Part shown: one piece after another, positions 1 through 10,991 of the stretch
Layout of the letters: each line of letters opens with the position of its first letter
How positions within the stretch are numbered: the stretch's first letter is position 1
NCBI GenBank assembly: GCA_963281255.1
Contig: OY725494.1
Coordinates: forward strand, 2,555,934 to 2,619,933
From: Aphrocallistes beatrix
Taxonomy: Eukaryota > Porifera > Hexactinellida > Sceptrulophora > Aphrocallistidae
DNA: 64,000 bases
Direction of reading: 5' to 3'
The notes under the pieces: generated by a model
What the model saw: the letters and a program-made list of their open reading frames with translations, nothing else
Told to the model about the DNA's origin: nothing
Databases searched by the model: none
Position numbers and translations under genes: made by a program

Positions 1-1162
1 TGATATATGGGAAGTAGTAGATTCAGAATTCTTAGATGGCTCACATCGATAAGGCGCACTAGAAATTTCATTCACAAGTGATTCAAGTTGTCGAATATCA
101 CTTAGGCAACTGAGCGAATGTGGAAAAATCACATTTTTACAAAAGGCCTTGATAGAAAGATCGAACGTTACTACCAAATAAACATCAACTAATATACTAG
201 AACTCTCTAAACTAGGACCAGTGTTTCATACAGGATTTGCATGCAAGGGGGGCAATATGGGATATCTAAGGGGGGCATGTACTAAATCACATCTCTTCAT
301 GTTATGCATTTTATTTCTAGGGGGGCACTTGAATGAACAGGGGGGGCAAGTACCCCCCCTACTACCCTCTGTATGAAACCCTGAGGACGCATAAAAATAA
401 AATGTTCATCTGGGTTCCATAATGACCAGGTTTTAGGTAAAGAAATAAGTGATAACTTACCTTGCATTTCCTGGAAGCATGTAACCTTGAATCTCTCTTT
501 TTCTTCTGCATCAGATCTCACGCTAAGTGTCCAAGCTTGATTGAGGAACTCGTCATCTTTTGAGTCGAGAGACCGACGACTTCGCTTAGCTGCAGATTGG
601 GAGTAGTATGAGGGACATCTTGGTAGAAAGACTGGTACAGCATCATCCCTCAGCTTTGGGTTCACTCTAGGGATTTCGCGAAAGTACTTTCCCCGTTGGG
701 AACCTTGTGCGTGTACTCGATATCTTCAGTCCTAAAGTGCTTCGCGCAGACGTAAACAGCCTTTAACTCGTCTATATCATCTCTGCGGAGTGCCCGAACC
801 CAAGCGTGTCTTATAAGTTGATCTGGTTTCTGCGGCATCTTGAAAAGAGTCACACGATCTTCAGACTTGTAGTTACACTTGCAGCCAGGTACCGAGCAAC
901 TGGTCGGCATTTCAAATGTAAGTACGTAGCTAGTGCAAAAAAGAAATGTATGTAAATATTTATTATTATGATTAAATTATATATGAATACTATTTTTACA
1001 AATTAAAGTATATACGAACATGATTAAATGAAAATGTTATGGGTAATTGTGAATAGATAAACATGAATAAAATATTGTGGTTAATTAACAATTACCGGCT
1101 TCGACTGCATCCCTGGTACAATATTTCCATTCTACTGTGAGGCCTGAGTTAAGTAGGCCATG
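1..1162 (-). mobile_element. P-element-like transposon, right part, carrying a THAP gene
   Basis: The right terminus is at 1162. It reads inward as CATGGCCTACTTAACTCAGG, with the inner box GTACCAGGGATGC about 50 bp further in, like the other P-like ends in this window. The left end lies before base 1. The element holds a minus-strand THAP-domain gene reading inward from this terminus, as expected for a P-type transposase. The sequence just outside (cttcaaa) belongs to a family-B repeat in which the element sits. The C-terminal catalytic part of the transposase is not visible in the window. Confidence 0.7.
297..910 (-). pseudogene. THAP-domain protein (P-like transposase N-terminus), one frameshift
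   Basis: The minus-strand reading starts at ATG 910-908. It shows a C2CH THAP zinc finger: the CxxxxC pair is in SCSVPGCKCNY, the C/H pair is in VYVCAKHF, and the closing AVPxxF box appears as DDAVPVF. The finger is split between two frames. The shift lies at the C4/T3 homopolymer at plus 688-694, where one extra G on the coding strand would join the frames, so it may be a genuine lesion or a sequencing error. A strong donor (gtaagttat) follows at plus 460, so the exon probably ends at 461 and codons beyond that are intron read-through. THAP fingers bind DNA in P-element transposases and in host proteins; its place just inside a P-like terminus argues for the transposon origin. Confidence 0.75.
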
Positions 1163-2262
1163 CTTCAAAGTAATAACTTATATAGATGTCTCAATTATAT
1201 TATAGTGTATAGCAATAAAAGAGGTTATGTATATATTTTCACACCTTTATATACACATTTTAACACCATTTGAGGAATTTTGAAAATTAAGTTAGAGACT
1301 AGCTTCCAAGGGTTGACATGGGGTTTTCAGGGTGTAGGGTTCGAATATCAATTTTCGAATCTATAGGGTGTCTCAAAAGTTCTGCAACAACCAATTTTAC
1401 TTTGTTAATTTGACTAAGATTACTTGATTGTATTCCAAATTAGCCTCCATAAATGAAATTTAGCACCCTTCTAGCATAGAAATGAGCTCAACTCATTACG
1501 CAAAAAACATTTCTTATAAAATTTTAAATAATTACATACCAATTACTCCAAAATATGGAGCTCAAAAGTGCTAATTTTGAAGATCACTATTTTTCTAGTG
1601 AAATATTACATCAATCACTTCCATATTCTGTAATTGATTCATAATACTAAAATAATATTATTACTTTTGAATTATGTAGCAGTAATCTTCGATAAGAACG
1701 AGTATTTTAAGTATAGCCATAAAATGTACCTGGGATGTGAGATTTTTTATTGAGATAAAAAATATTCTTTATGAGACAACGATATATATAATCCATCATT
1801 GCAAATAAATTGAGAAAAGCAGGCCTGCAAAATAATTAAGATGATCCTCCCTATTTATGATTAAAAAGAGGTACCGGGTATTCGATATATTTGTCTATGT
1901 ACAATACATCAGCAAAATTTGTTGCAGAACTTTTGAGACACCCTGTATATGATAAATTACTGGTTTACTTTTGTTTACATTAGATACATAAAGTAAACAA
2001 ATTACAAAAATAGGCTAGAGACTAGCTTCCAACGGTTGACATGGGGTTTTCAGGGGTGTAGATTTAGAATATTATATTTTCGGATCCATATGTGGAATTA
2101 TTCGTTAACCTTTGTTTACAATATTTATATAAAGTAAAAAAATCCCAAAATAGGTTAGATTGAGTAACTCCATGCGCCCGCAGGGCGACTCTGCGGACAC
2201 ACAGTGTCCGCAAGCCCCGCAGCACAAGCAAACGAAGCGCGCTTGTTTTATATTATTTCGCT
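1163..2262 (+). repeat. Family-B rolling-circle-like repeat, 3' part
   Basis: This matches the interior and 3' end of the repeat at 15893-16890: a unit containing tagcttccaacggttgacat, then a GC-rich 3' module with the palindrome gcggacacacagtgtccgc and the terminal hairpin around gcgcgcttgt. It is interrupted by a mariner-like MITE at 1364-1945. The minus-strand ORF over its end is a shadow of the repeat. Confidence 0.7.
1364..1945. mobile_element. Tc1/mariner-like MITE (582 bp, TA target)
   Basis: The terminal inverted repeats read (C/T)AGGGTGTCTCAAAAGTTC at the left and its complement at the right, flanked by TA on both sides. Joining the flanks through one TA gives cgaatctatatgataaatt, close to the uninterrupted sequence in other family-B copies near 50815 and 50935, so the insertion boundaries are supported by empty sites. 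No transposase ORF remains. Confidence 0.85.
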
Positions 2263-2701
2263 GACAATAGCCAATCATTGTTCGACACGGCAATAAACTA
2301 GTTGTCAATGATACTTCAAAGTAATATCCTCCTACTGATACCAGGAGATTCTAATTTGGGAGGTATATTACCGATAATTTGTTAAAAATGTGTTTTTTTT
2401 AACTAGCGGATTTTTTTATAGGAGAAAGTCTCCCAAAGGGCGCCTGAGACGAATATAAATAAAGTGAAGGTGCATGTATTGAATACATTGATAGGAAAAG
2501 AATTTGTGACGCTTAGTAAGAATTTTGATGCTTGATATTATTGGAAAAATAAACTAGTACTTAAGAGCGATGCTCAAAATATTTTAGATATTTCCACCGT
2601 GTCTAGAAATCTAGAAAATTTGAAATCATAATGACAATTCCCGCGAATCAACAATATGGAAAATGGCCTCGAAATTGTTATTCAAATAATGTACCTATCT
2701 A
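2263..2701. other. Non-coding spacer and 3' flank of SDR gene A
   Basis: From about 2440 the sequence is the far 3' flank of SDR gene A and is paralogous to 17634-17880, the flank of SDR gene C. No gene is seen. The paralogy continues after the hAT MITE at 3515-3682 and after the P-like element at 5695. Confidence 0.6.
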
Positions 2702-3514
2702 CAAAGGTGGGCACAGTTAATCGAAATGTTAACTTCGTTAATCGTTAATCCGTTAACCAAAAAGTTAACTTCGTTAACCGTTAATTCGTTAAGAATGTAA
2801 CGGAAGTTAACGATAAACCGTTAACGTTAAATTATATATTACAGACAACAGCAAAATCAGTTTTTACAAATAAAAACACCTAAAAAGTGGTAAAACTATA
2901 AAGTGAGCCTTTATTGTTGTTGTTTTTAGCTAAAATATCTCCTAACACAACTTTGATATGGTGTATTTTGCGAATAATGAGGGAGATAGTTTAAGGGATC
3001 TTAGAAGGGCATACTTACCAACCAACCAGGAATCACTGGACTGTCCAGGGACTTTTTAGCCAAATCTAGGGATTCAATTTATGTGGTCATTGATATAAGC
3101 ATAATCTATTGCAAACATGTCTAAATATTGATTTTAACGACTAAAATAGTAATAATGATTATATCAAGGAATTTTAATCCAGGGAAATCATTGAAAATCC
3201 AGGAATTTCACTCCCAGAGTCCAAGTAAATTGTCGAATTGGGTTGGTAAGTATGGAAGGGCAACATGATTTTATTGAACAAATTCCATGAAACGCATGTT
3301 GCCCTTCATGAAAATCAACATGTTGAGGTTTTCATCAGACAGAAATGATCTCTTGTCCTTCAAGATGCCCTTCATATTTGTGGTAACGGAAGTTATAAAA
3401 TGTAACGGAAGTTAATTAGTCCGTTAATGATTTTAAAGTTAACTTAAAAGTTAAATTGTTAATGAAAAATTTAACTTCGTTAATTAACGATTAACGGTTT
3501 AGTGCCCAGCTCTG
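2702..3514. mobile_element. hAT-type MITE with 8-bp target duplication
   Basis: The ends are CAAAGGTGGGCACAGTTAAT and, inverted, CAGAGCTGGGCACTAAACCG. An exact 8-bp duplication, cctatcta, flanks it (2694-2701 and 3515-3522). The paralogous locus near 17875-17890 is uninterrupted, which gives a related empty site. The subterminal regions are rich in GTTAAC/TTAACG motifs; there is no transposase. Confidence 0.9.
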
Positions 3515-4068
3515 CCTATCTAGTCGTATTATAGTGGATCATGGTTTGCTGAAGTGCTTAGACTAAAAACGCGCCTTTCTAAATGTAACCTACATTCAAC
3601 TTCAACACCAACACAATACATTGAATCAGTTTACTTAGAAATTATGATCTATGAGTCTATACATGCTACAAATATACTAAGTCATAGCCTACTGTATATA
3701 AGGCCTGCCATCTACTTGGAAAATCTGGACTAGGGATGCACTAGTGGACGATTATTATAATGAACCACAACTTTTAATGATGATTTTATCACTAGCTTAA
3801 TCAATGAGAATACATTATGTGAAGTTGTTTCCCCCATATTCTCTGTAACAAATATTTAACCTAGCCTCCATAATCCTTCTCAGCAGCAGATCACTTTCCA
3901 TTTTAAGATGCAAGAACTCAGAGAGAGACATTTGACCGACGTTTCGGTTCCCGTTCTCCATCCAAAGGATCCTGTTAAGGGGATACATACAAAACCAAAA
4001 GTGGGGACTGGAGCTAAACCATATTGCCTTTCATGATATCCTCTTAATTGCTCTCGATATCTAAAATA

Positions 4069-4190
4069 AACGGATTCCGTTCTCTGGAGTCAAAGGAAGA
4101 ATATTGCTTAACAAAGGAGACTCCTAGCTTGAAATATGAGATTGAGGAGAAAGAGAAGTACCTTGTCAGGAATTTGCAAGATCTAAAAGG
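4069..4190 (+). pseudogene. Possible remnant exon of P-like transposase (coiled coil)
   Basis: A short open segment encodes a charged helix (EIEEKEKYLVRNLQDLK) and ends at a consensus donor (aaaag then gtaagtat). P-type transposases have a coiled coil after the THAP finger, and this lies inside a P-like element in a plausible order. No THAP finger or catalytic domain is seen beside it. It could be a chance ORF. Confidence 0.3.
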
Positions 4191-4786
4191 TAAGTATATT
4201 TGCTTTCAATTAATACTAGCAAATTGTACTTGTTCCATCTGACAATTGTATCCGAATTATTATATTCTGGCAAATCTTAAAAACATCTCGGAGGATGTCA
4301 TAGACAGCGAATGAGTCCTATCCCCAAGGGGGTGATACCTTGAAAATAATTGTTTAAAATTTGTTCTGGGTTATATTTAACATGCAGGTTGCTTGGTCAT
4401 AGCAATACCAATACTGATAATTATATATATATTTCAATGAAGTATATTTATTTCAGAAAACACAGGGGGAAGCTCCCCGACCTTCGGCGTCTATGATGTT
4501 TTCTCGTTTATCCTGAAATAGTCATTTTTATCTGCATATGTAGAGGGTGCGTCAAAAGCAACAAGGAATAATTTGTATTATTGAAAATTGTTCTACAGAG
4601 ATCTAATCTGCAAAGTAAAAGTTAATTGTATCTCACAGCTTTCAATAAATAAGCGAAACATTTTAGTTCAGATTAAATTCAGAAGAATATCTAGTAATAG
4701 TTTACTATGATCATGGCCGGCACTATCCAAACAATATTCTTCATAAGTCATGAAAATTATATCTAAGGAAGTTCTTCGGTCTAAAT

Positions 4787-4976
4787 CAGGGTTGCCGTGG
4801 GAATGGGAATCCCCATAGGATTCCTAAGGAGATTCCCACAGGGTCCTCCCATAGGATTGCTGTAGGAATCCTCATGGGGATTTCCACAGGATTCCTATGG
4901 GAATCCCCATGGGGATTCCCACAAGAATTCTATGGGGATGGGATGGAATGGGAATTTCATTCCCATGGCAACCCTG
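4787..4976. mobile_element. hAT MITE (190 bp) nested in the P-like element
   Basis: The ends are CAGGGTTGCCGTGGGAATGG and, inverted, CAGGGTTGCCATGGGAATGA. The flanks gtctaaat and gtataaat form an 8-bp duplication with one mismatch. The inside is tandem GGGAATCCCCAT-type sequence; the plus-strand ORF across it is an artefact. Confidence 0.85.
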
Positions 4977-5038
4977 GTATAAATGCATTTGTATCAATAC
5001 AGCAAAGACCCTGGCGCAAAAATAGTTGCATCACAATT

Positions 5039-5185
5039 CAGGGTTGGGGTCAATTACAATTATAATTGTGTGATTAGTAATTAATTACAATTACACTGTA
5101 ATTGAAGTGTAGTTGTAATTGAAAATTTTACTTGCCTTGAAATTGATTCGTAATTATAATTGAACAAATGTAATTGACCCCAACC
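5039..5185. mobile_element. hAT-like MITE of CAATTACAATTA repeats
   Basis: It begins CAGGGTTGGGGTCAATTACA and ends with the inverted GTTGGGGTCAATTACA. The last bases of the right terminus are eroded. The inside is nearly pure (T)AATTACAATTA sequence. No clear target duplication is seen. Confidence 0.6.
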
Positions 5186-5808
5186 GACGCACCCAATTGT
5201 TATCCGACTTTTGAAATTATTAACCATTTAATTCAATCTTGTAGATATTATTACTTGTTGACCTCTTTTCTAGAAACGGACCCTTGGAACATCATTTTGG
5301 ACTGTTCGTGTGATGTCTGTTTCGAGCTATCAAATCTCATATTTTGAAATATTGAAACGGACGCATTCATATTTTCTATTCACACAATGTGTGTACAGTG
5401 CGAGCGAGTAGGAGAAAGAAAGAAAGAAAGCAGAAAAGTATTGTGAAGACCTTTTTTATTGCCATTTTAACCTTTCTATTATGTAATATGATACATGTTG
5501 TTCTTAGTCATTCATTAAATATGTTCAAAATAAAATATTAACTCTATTAGAGTCGGGAATAATGGAAAACAGACTATGGCTTAGTTATTTAATGGCCTAA
5601 TTGGTTAATATACACATTCTTAGAATTTTAATTTCCCGTCCTCTACCGCATCCCTGGTACATTAGATGGTAGGCCTTATATGGAGTAGGCTATGACTAAG
5701 TCTGATGGTAAATATAAATATACATTAACCATTAAAAGACTGTTAAGACTAACGGTTAATGTTTTCCTATACCTCTACAAGGTTAGTTCTAATACCCTAA
5801 GATATCTA

Positions 5809-6609
5809 CTAGGTTTCTTGTAGGCTGCGGATGATAACCTCATGGCAACAAACGCGAGGAGGGGTGCTTAGCAGGAAAAGAATTGCCTCTGAAATATCTC
5901 CTGCTTCTAGGCAACTGTTTTCTTTGAATTTCTGACTATAAAACGCCTCGGCTTTTTCCTTATCTTTGATTTGTCGTTCTATAATTTCAGTGTATACGAG
6001 TCCAGGTGAAACTTGGCTAATTTTAATGTTTGATTTGATCTCTCTCAATTCCTGTCGTGTTCCTTCAGTAATTGTGGTAACGGCAAATTTTGTGGCCGAA
6101 TAGATATGCAAACTGCTGGCACTTGGTACAAAATGACCAACGATACTAGATATGTTAATTATATACCCCAAATCAGCTTTTCTGGCCTTGTGATGTTGAA
6201 AGAACTCTCTTGTGCAAATGCAAACGGCTAGCACATTCACATCCAGCATACACTTCCAGTCCTCTGTTGCACCAGAGAGAATGCTTGCACCATATAACAG
6301 CCCTGCGTTATTCACCAGGATGTCCACCCCTCCATACTTTTTCTGAGCCATATCAAACATGGACTTAACCTCCTCCTCCTTGCTCACATCACACTTGAAA
6401 GCTGTGATCTCTCCGCCCACTTTTCCGTTCAAGCTCATTCCTGCTTCTTCGATCTTGAGGATGTTCCTGGCACAGCCGATTGTCCTGACTCCATTGGAAG
6501 CGAGTACTCGAATTAGATCGAGACCAATTCCAGCAGATGCACCTGTCACTATGGCTACTTTCCCTACCCATTCTTTAGCTATTTTGGTTTCCGTGCTCAC
6601 AGTTTCCAT
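5809..6609 (-). CDS. Short-chain dehydrogenase/reductase, copy A (DHRS11-like)
   Basis: Intact intronless ORF of 266 residues, the usual length for a classical SDR. The Rossmann nucleotide-binding motif TGASAGIG is at residues 22-29, NNAG at 100-103, the serine of INISSI near 154-155, and the catalytic YSATK at 170-174. The family reduces carbonyls or oxidises hydroxyls with NAD(P)H; an arginine after the second strand (CAR) hints at NADP preference. The overall look is DHRS11/farnesol-dehydrogenase-like, but the substrate cannot be read from sequence. There is no signal peptide, so it is probably cytosolic. Three more copies lie in the window (12681, 18163, 59913); it is closest to copy C, with which it shares flanks. 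A P-like transposon lies just beyond its stop codon. Confidence 0.93.
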   Translation of the reverse strand: METVSTETKIAKEWVGKVAIVTGASAGIGLDLIRVLASNGVRTIGCARNILKIEEAGMSLNGKVGGEITAFKCDVSKEEEVKSMFDMAQKKYGGVDILVNNAGLLYGASILSGATEDWKCMLDVNVLAVCICTREFFQHHKARKADLGYIINISSIVGHFVPSASSLHIYSATKFAVTTITEGTRQELREIKSNIKISQVSPGLVYTEIIERQIKDKEKAEAFYSQKFKENSCLEAGDISEAILFLLSTPPRVCCHEVIIRSLQET

Positions 6610-6969
6610 CTTTACTTATCAAGCAATCTGAACAGTTTGAATAAAATGAACCAACTCAACAATATCTTAAAAATATTAGAGCATTAATTACTATTGATTC
6701 AACATTTGAGCTGTACGTAATACTGATACAAACACTGGCACAAGTGAAATGATAGTAAAAAAATGAAGTGACAAATGAAAGATATAGATCCCCTAGTAGC
6801 AAACCTTCCTCTTAGGCATGATGTAATTATTAGGTAGAAAATTATAAGTATAGAAACAATAGAGTCTAGTATTAGTATAGAACAATAGGAACAGTAAATG
6901 ATATTAATATGTAGATAAATATAAGGTTATAGACTTATAGTAGCCCATGAAACTACTGAAGAGAGTAAC
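6610..6969. other. Upstream region of SDR gene A
   Basis: The first 110 bases or so upstream of the start are shared with SDR copy C. No TATA box or other promoter element can be called with confidence, and nothing else is recognised. Confidence 0.4.
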
Positions 6970-7084
6970 GAAAACCGCGAATAGTCGAGGGAACGAGTCG
7001 CGAATAGCAAAACAAGACTCAAAAAATTTTCCGCGAATAGTCGAAACCGCGAATGGCAAACCCGCGAACGGCGAGGGCTGCCTG
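6970..7084. repeat. Fragment of a Tigger/mariner-like terminus
   Basis: GC-rich CCGCGAATAGTCGAGGG / CCGCGAATGGC motifs end in GGCGAGGGCTGCCTG followed by TA, typical of one end of a Tigger-like element. A second copy is at 36150-36259. Confidence 0.55.
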
Positions 7085-7510
7085 TAGTACTAAATTGATC
7101 TTTTCATGAAGAGAAAAGTATTCAAACTCTAAGAGCTATTAAGAGTCTGATTTAAGATTCGAAATCTTCACATTCGAATTAGTAATAGTTGAGGATTTCT
7201 AACAAATTGCTCCACCCAATGAGTAAAATTATCAACCTGTGGCACAAGGGGTAGTACATCACCATCATGTATAGTGATAAAAAGGGACATATGTAGCATA
7301 AGGTGGCAGTGATTGATAATTTGAAATAGTTGGGAATTAGTAATTGATTAGAAATATCCTACAATAACTAATTCGAATGCGAAGACTTCGAATTTGAAAC
7401 CCGATTAGTTGTATCACTTACCGTTTCGGAGTTTTAAACTTCATGAATAGATCCATTTTAGTATTAAATGCACGTAAGATAATGAAGTGTGCAAATACTT
7501 TTGTCCGGGT
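7085..7510. repeat. Degenerate Tc1-like repeat related to the 25107-26327 fold-back
   Basis: The end AATACTTTTGTCCGGGTAG resembles the terminus of the fold-back element at 26327, and the inner pieces with ATTCGAATT/TTCGAATTTG motifs match its arms. The left border is unclear. No gene is seen. Confidence 0.45.
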
Positions 7511-7524
7511 AGTATATATATATC

Positions 7525-8085
7525 TGTAACGAATTGATTGAAAAAACTGCCAGGAGTAGAAAGCTGATTTAGTAGTCTTTTGGCTATGGCTCCACTAAGT
7601 TCTGACATCAGACGAAAATGTCGACTCATCATGGAATTATGACGTCATTATCACCTTTTTTATAATTAGAAATTTCAGTTTTTCGACTATAACTCAGCCA
7701 TTATAGGTGATAGAGGGCTGAAATTTTAATTAAATGTGTATATTAATATATCTCACAAATGATGCAACTATCATCAAAAAAATGTCGGTCGACAGACCGA
7801 TAGTGCAGCTCCAAGAAGTGACTCGAAGGAACATGAAATGTGAATATCGGAATACATCGGGAAATACCATTTTAGGGCATTCTAAGTGTGAAATTTGGAA
7901 TCTACATATTAAAATACCCTAAAATGCTGTTGGAGCTCGATTTAGCTTAAAATCAGAATTTTTAAGGTGTGAAAATATGTATATACCAAAATTTAATAGG
8001 TCATAAAATATTCGAATTATTTCTTTCAAAGCTGATTTTTTGCAAATTTTTTTATTTTTCGAGTGATATCGATTATAACAGTAAG
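7525..8085 (+). repeat. Mosaic of family-A and family-C repeats
   Basis: It starts with the family-A 5' end (TGTAACGAATTGATTGAA), passes into family-C sequence from about 7780 (tgtcggtcgacagaccgata), and returns to family-A sequence (gagtgatatcgatt) before being cut by the P-like element at 8086. The ORFs over it are repeat-derived. Confidence 0.6.
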
Positions 8086-10063
8086 CATAGCCTACTACAT
8101 ACAGGCCGTTTCACTACTTTAGACCAGGGATAAGATAAAGTAGAGTTTTTAATACAATGAAATTTAACACAATATCATTTTGATATATTTAATATTGTGT
8201 AATTATCAAGGTTGAAACCGCTTCAACCAAATACCAATTTAAGTATCTTCCTTTGAGTATCTTTGGGACAAGAGGTGGTAGAAGTAATATTCTTGGCCTT
8301 GTTGTTGAGTAAATAGTTACTTGAAGTCATTAAAATACAACGTAGCATATCTTTTCCGTCAATACAGCAATCAGTACACTCAAAAGCCCAATCCTCACAT
8401 TCTTCATCCTCAATTTTTAGAATAGCCAACTGAGCCTCATCCAAATGCTCCAGGTGCGTATCGAAACTGGGCGAGTGGACACATGTGTCATCAACAAATG
8501 CCTGTACATTCGGACACCCTCGTAGAGCCTGGTCTACCGCTCGCTGATAGGTAGCCTGTGAGTTTGACAATCCAAAAGGCATGCGGTTGAATTCAAACTG
8601 GCCGCGAGTTGAAACAAACGCAGTGAACTCCCTATGCTTTTCCTTCACAGGAACGCTCCAGTATGCGGATGCCCCATCCAGTGTAGAGAATACAGTTGCC
8701 CCTCCCATACGATCGAAAACATCTCGGGTATCCGGCATCGGATAGGCATCTCGCTTCGTCACATCGTTGAGATCCCGGAAATCTACGGCAAATCGATGGG
8801 TCCCGTCCTTTTTCTTCACTAAGATCACTCGACTCGCCCAAGAGGAAGAAGAGGGACGTATGATCCCATTCTCGAGCATTTCATCTATCTGCTTGGATAC
8901 CTCCGCCTCAATTTCCGGAGAAACACGCAACGGCCGGCTTCTGATCGGCCGCTCATCCAGAAGAGTGATAACGTGTTCCGCGGTTCCAATTTCGCGCGGG
9001 CTCTTCGGGTTCTCCGCGAAAACGTCTTTCCATCTCGACAGCACCTTGCGTATGGCTGTCTCTTCTCGCGGTGATAGTTTCGGGTTTATATCGAACCTGG
9101 CCTCCAAGCTATCTCCCTCCTTTCCCATCTCAGTCTGCATAATTTCTGCTCTAGTCGCCGCGTATCCCCGCGTGCCGCAGCTAAAGAGGTTTTCCAACAA
9201 CCACCTAGCCTAACTCTCATGTTTTCCCAATCGAAAGTAGTATTCTTGAAGCGCGCGAGGAACCTTCGCCCCAATATAACCACCCTATTCTTAGTATCGA
9301 GTACTTCGATTTCGTGTTCTAGTGGTCGACCATCCCCCACATCTATCGCCACGCAGGCCGTACCACAGACCGCAAGCGCTGTCCGCCCTAGCCCATACAC
9401 TTGACTGTACTTTGTGCTGTAAGGAATATTCATCTTTTGTACGATGCCTCTGTCCACCACCGAAGGATCCGCCCCCGTGTCCATCATTACATTGATGGGT
9501 TTGCCGTTCCATTTAACTGGTACCACAACCGCCGTCTCATGTACAACACTATGCTGCATCGTGGCCTGAAATACCCCTCTTCGACTTCGTGTATGTGGGC
9601 AATAGCGGACCTCGTGTCCTCTTTCGCCACATTTCGTACAGTGCCGTTCCGGGCATTGGGCCATAAAGGCTGTCCGAGTCGCAAATAAAGCACCGACCCT
9701 TCTTAGGGAATTGGCTTGCCGGATACTTCCTTGTAGGTCCATCCCGCCTCCCCATTGTCCCTTTGCTGCGTGGCGCATCCTTATATGTATAGAAACAGTT
9801 GAGAGCTAACATTCAAGAACAAATACAACGTAAAAGTAAAAAGGAACCATATAGCAGAGAAAGAAAATAGCCATAACATTGATATTAATTTATTGGAACG
9901 TAGACTAGTTTCATATACTTATGCATCAAACAAATGATGAATTAGCAGATTTGGAACAAAAATTATTTATTCATATTATGGGTGCGTAATAAAATTCACT
10001 TTATCTTATCCCTGGTACCATGGAAAATTGTTCAGTGAAAAGGCCTTATTTTAGTAGGCTATG
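8086..10063 (-). mobile_element. P-like element with captured Ty3/gypsy gag-pol fragment
   Basis: The left end is CATAGCCTACTACATACAGG with inner box GACCAGGGATAAG; the right end is the inverted CATAGCCTACTAAAATAAGG with GGTACCAGGGATAAG. Between them is a minus-strand gag-pol fragment. The first 130 bp or so at the left end, then the end of the ORF and the reverse transcriptase, recur at 58477-59336, so the chimera was made before duplication. No target duplication is found: cagtaag lies on the left, gtctatc on the right, and the flanks are oppositely oriented family-A repeats. Confidence 0.7.
8223..9778 (-). pseudogene. Ty3/gypsy gag-pol fragment (zinc knuckle, protease, RT) with foreign tail
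   Basis: Two overlapping minus-strand frames form one broken polyprotein. The upstream frame has a CCHC zinc knuckle (CTKCGERGHEVRYC) and a retropepsin active site (MMDTGADPS). The downstream frame has a Ty3-type reverse transcriptase: LVKKKDGTHRF, the MPFGLSNSQATYQ block and a FVDD catalytic motif. A frameshift near 9200 separates them. After the palm region the protein departs from the RT family into a cysteine-rich stretch (CEDWAFECTDCCIDGKDMLRC region, residues about 265-290 of the 325-residue frame). RNase H, integrase and LTRs are absent. It is therefore a captured, dead fragment. Confidence 0.85.
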
Positions 10064-10434
10064 GTCTATCTTAGTTTTAAAATCGATATCACTCGAAAAA
10101 TCAACAAATTTGTCAATTTTAAAATTTTGATGAGTAATGATGACGTCATAACAAAGTGATGAGTCATCATTTTTTATGATAGTTGCATCATATGTGAGGT
10201 GTGTTAGTATACAGATTCTATTAAAATTTCAGCCTTCTATCTCCTATAATGGCTGAGTTATGCTCGAATTACTCTATTGCTTAACTTTTAAAAATGTGAC
10301 AATGACGTCATAATTCCATGATGAGTCGACATTTTGCTCTGAGCTCAGAACTTACTGGAGCCATAGCCAAAAGACTCCCACATGCCAAAAATCAGCTTTC
10401 TGTGCCTAGCAGTTTCTTCAATCAATTCGTTACA
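10064..10434 (-). repeat. Family-A rolling-circle-like repeat, 5' part
   Basis: This is the reverse complement of the 5' two thirds of family A, ending at the 5' terminus (complement of TGTAACGAATTGATTGAAG). It is cut off at 10064 by the P-like element. Confidence 0.7.
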
Positions 10435-10453
10435 GATATATATATATATACAT

Positions 10454-10937
10454 ACAAGCGCGCTTCGCTTGCTTGTGCTGCGCGGCTGGCGGACACTCCG
10501 TGTCCGCCGGAGGCTCCCTTCGGTCGCCTGGAGGTGACATTGGTTAATTATAAGGGAGATATCATTGTCCATCTTAGTTTTAAAATCGAAATCACTCGAA
10601 AAATGACCAAATTTGTCAATTTTAAAATTTTGATGCGTAATTATGACGTCATAACAAAGTGATGAGTCATCATTTTTTGATGAAAGTCGCATCATATGTG
10701 AGGTGTGTTAGTATACAGATTCTCTTAAACTTTGAGCCTTCTATCTCCTATAATGGCTGAGTTATGCCCGAATAACTGTGTTGCTTAACTTTTAAAAATG
10801 TTACAATGACGTCATAATTCCATGATGAGTCGACATTTTGCTCTGAACTCAGAACTTACTGGAGCCATAGCCAAAAAACTCCCACATGCCAAAAATCAGC
10901 CTTCTGCGTCCGGCAGTTTCTTCAATCAATTCGTTAC

Positions 10938-10938
<1 letters not shown>
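10454..10938 (-). repeat. Family-A rolling-circle-like repeat, full length
   Basis: A complete copy (about 485 bp), reverse orientation. The 3' terminal hairpin (acaagcgcgcttcgcttgc on plus) is at 10454, the palindrome gcggacactccgtgtccgcc is about 40 bp further in, and the 5' end lies at a (TA)n tract. It is paralogous to 61185-61678. The ORFs on both strands are repeat-derived. Confidence 0.75.

Positions 10939-10988
<50 letters not shown>
10939..10988. repeat. (TA)n microsatellite
   Basis: About 48 bp of alternating TA separates the family-A copy from the Tigger-like element, which used a TA of this tract as its target. Confidence 0.95.

Positions 10989-10991
<3 letters not shown>

Larger units (their letters stand above)
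3683..5694 (+). mobile_element. P-like transposon (2,012 bp) inserted 3' of SDR gene A
   Basis: The left end is CATAGCCTACTGTATATAAG with inner box GGACTAGGGATG; the right end is the inverted CATAGCCTACTCCATATAAG with GTACCAGGGATGC. An exact 7-bp duplication, actaagt, flanks it (3676-3682 and 5695-5701). The paralogous locus at about 18040-18070 contains a single actaagt, an empty site; 12568-12574 is a second one. Two hAT MITEs lie inside. The transposase is reduced to at most a small exon at 4069-4190. Confidence 0.9.

Noticed and set aside
4874..5065. 63-codon ORF with FPWE/GFPQE repeats
   Set aside because: Translation of the GGGAATCCCCAT repeats of a hAT MITE and its flank.
6359..6631. 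90-codon plus-strand ORF opposite SDR gene A (repeated at 13234 and 18713)
   Set aside because: It is the antisense shadow of the conserved SDR N-terminus; its conservation follows from the gene.
10438..10520. GC-rich hairpins (gcggacac...gtgtccgc) considered as rho-independent terminators or riboswitches
   Set aside because: The genome is eukaryotic and the hairpins are constant 3' modules of dispersed repeats.
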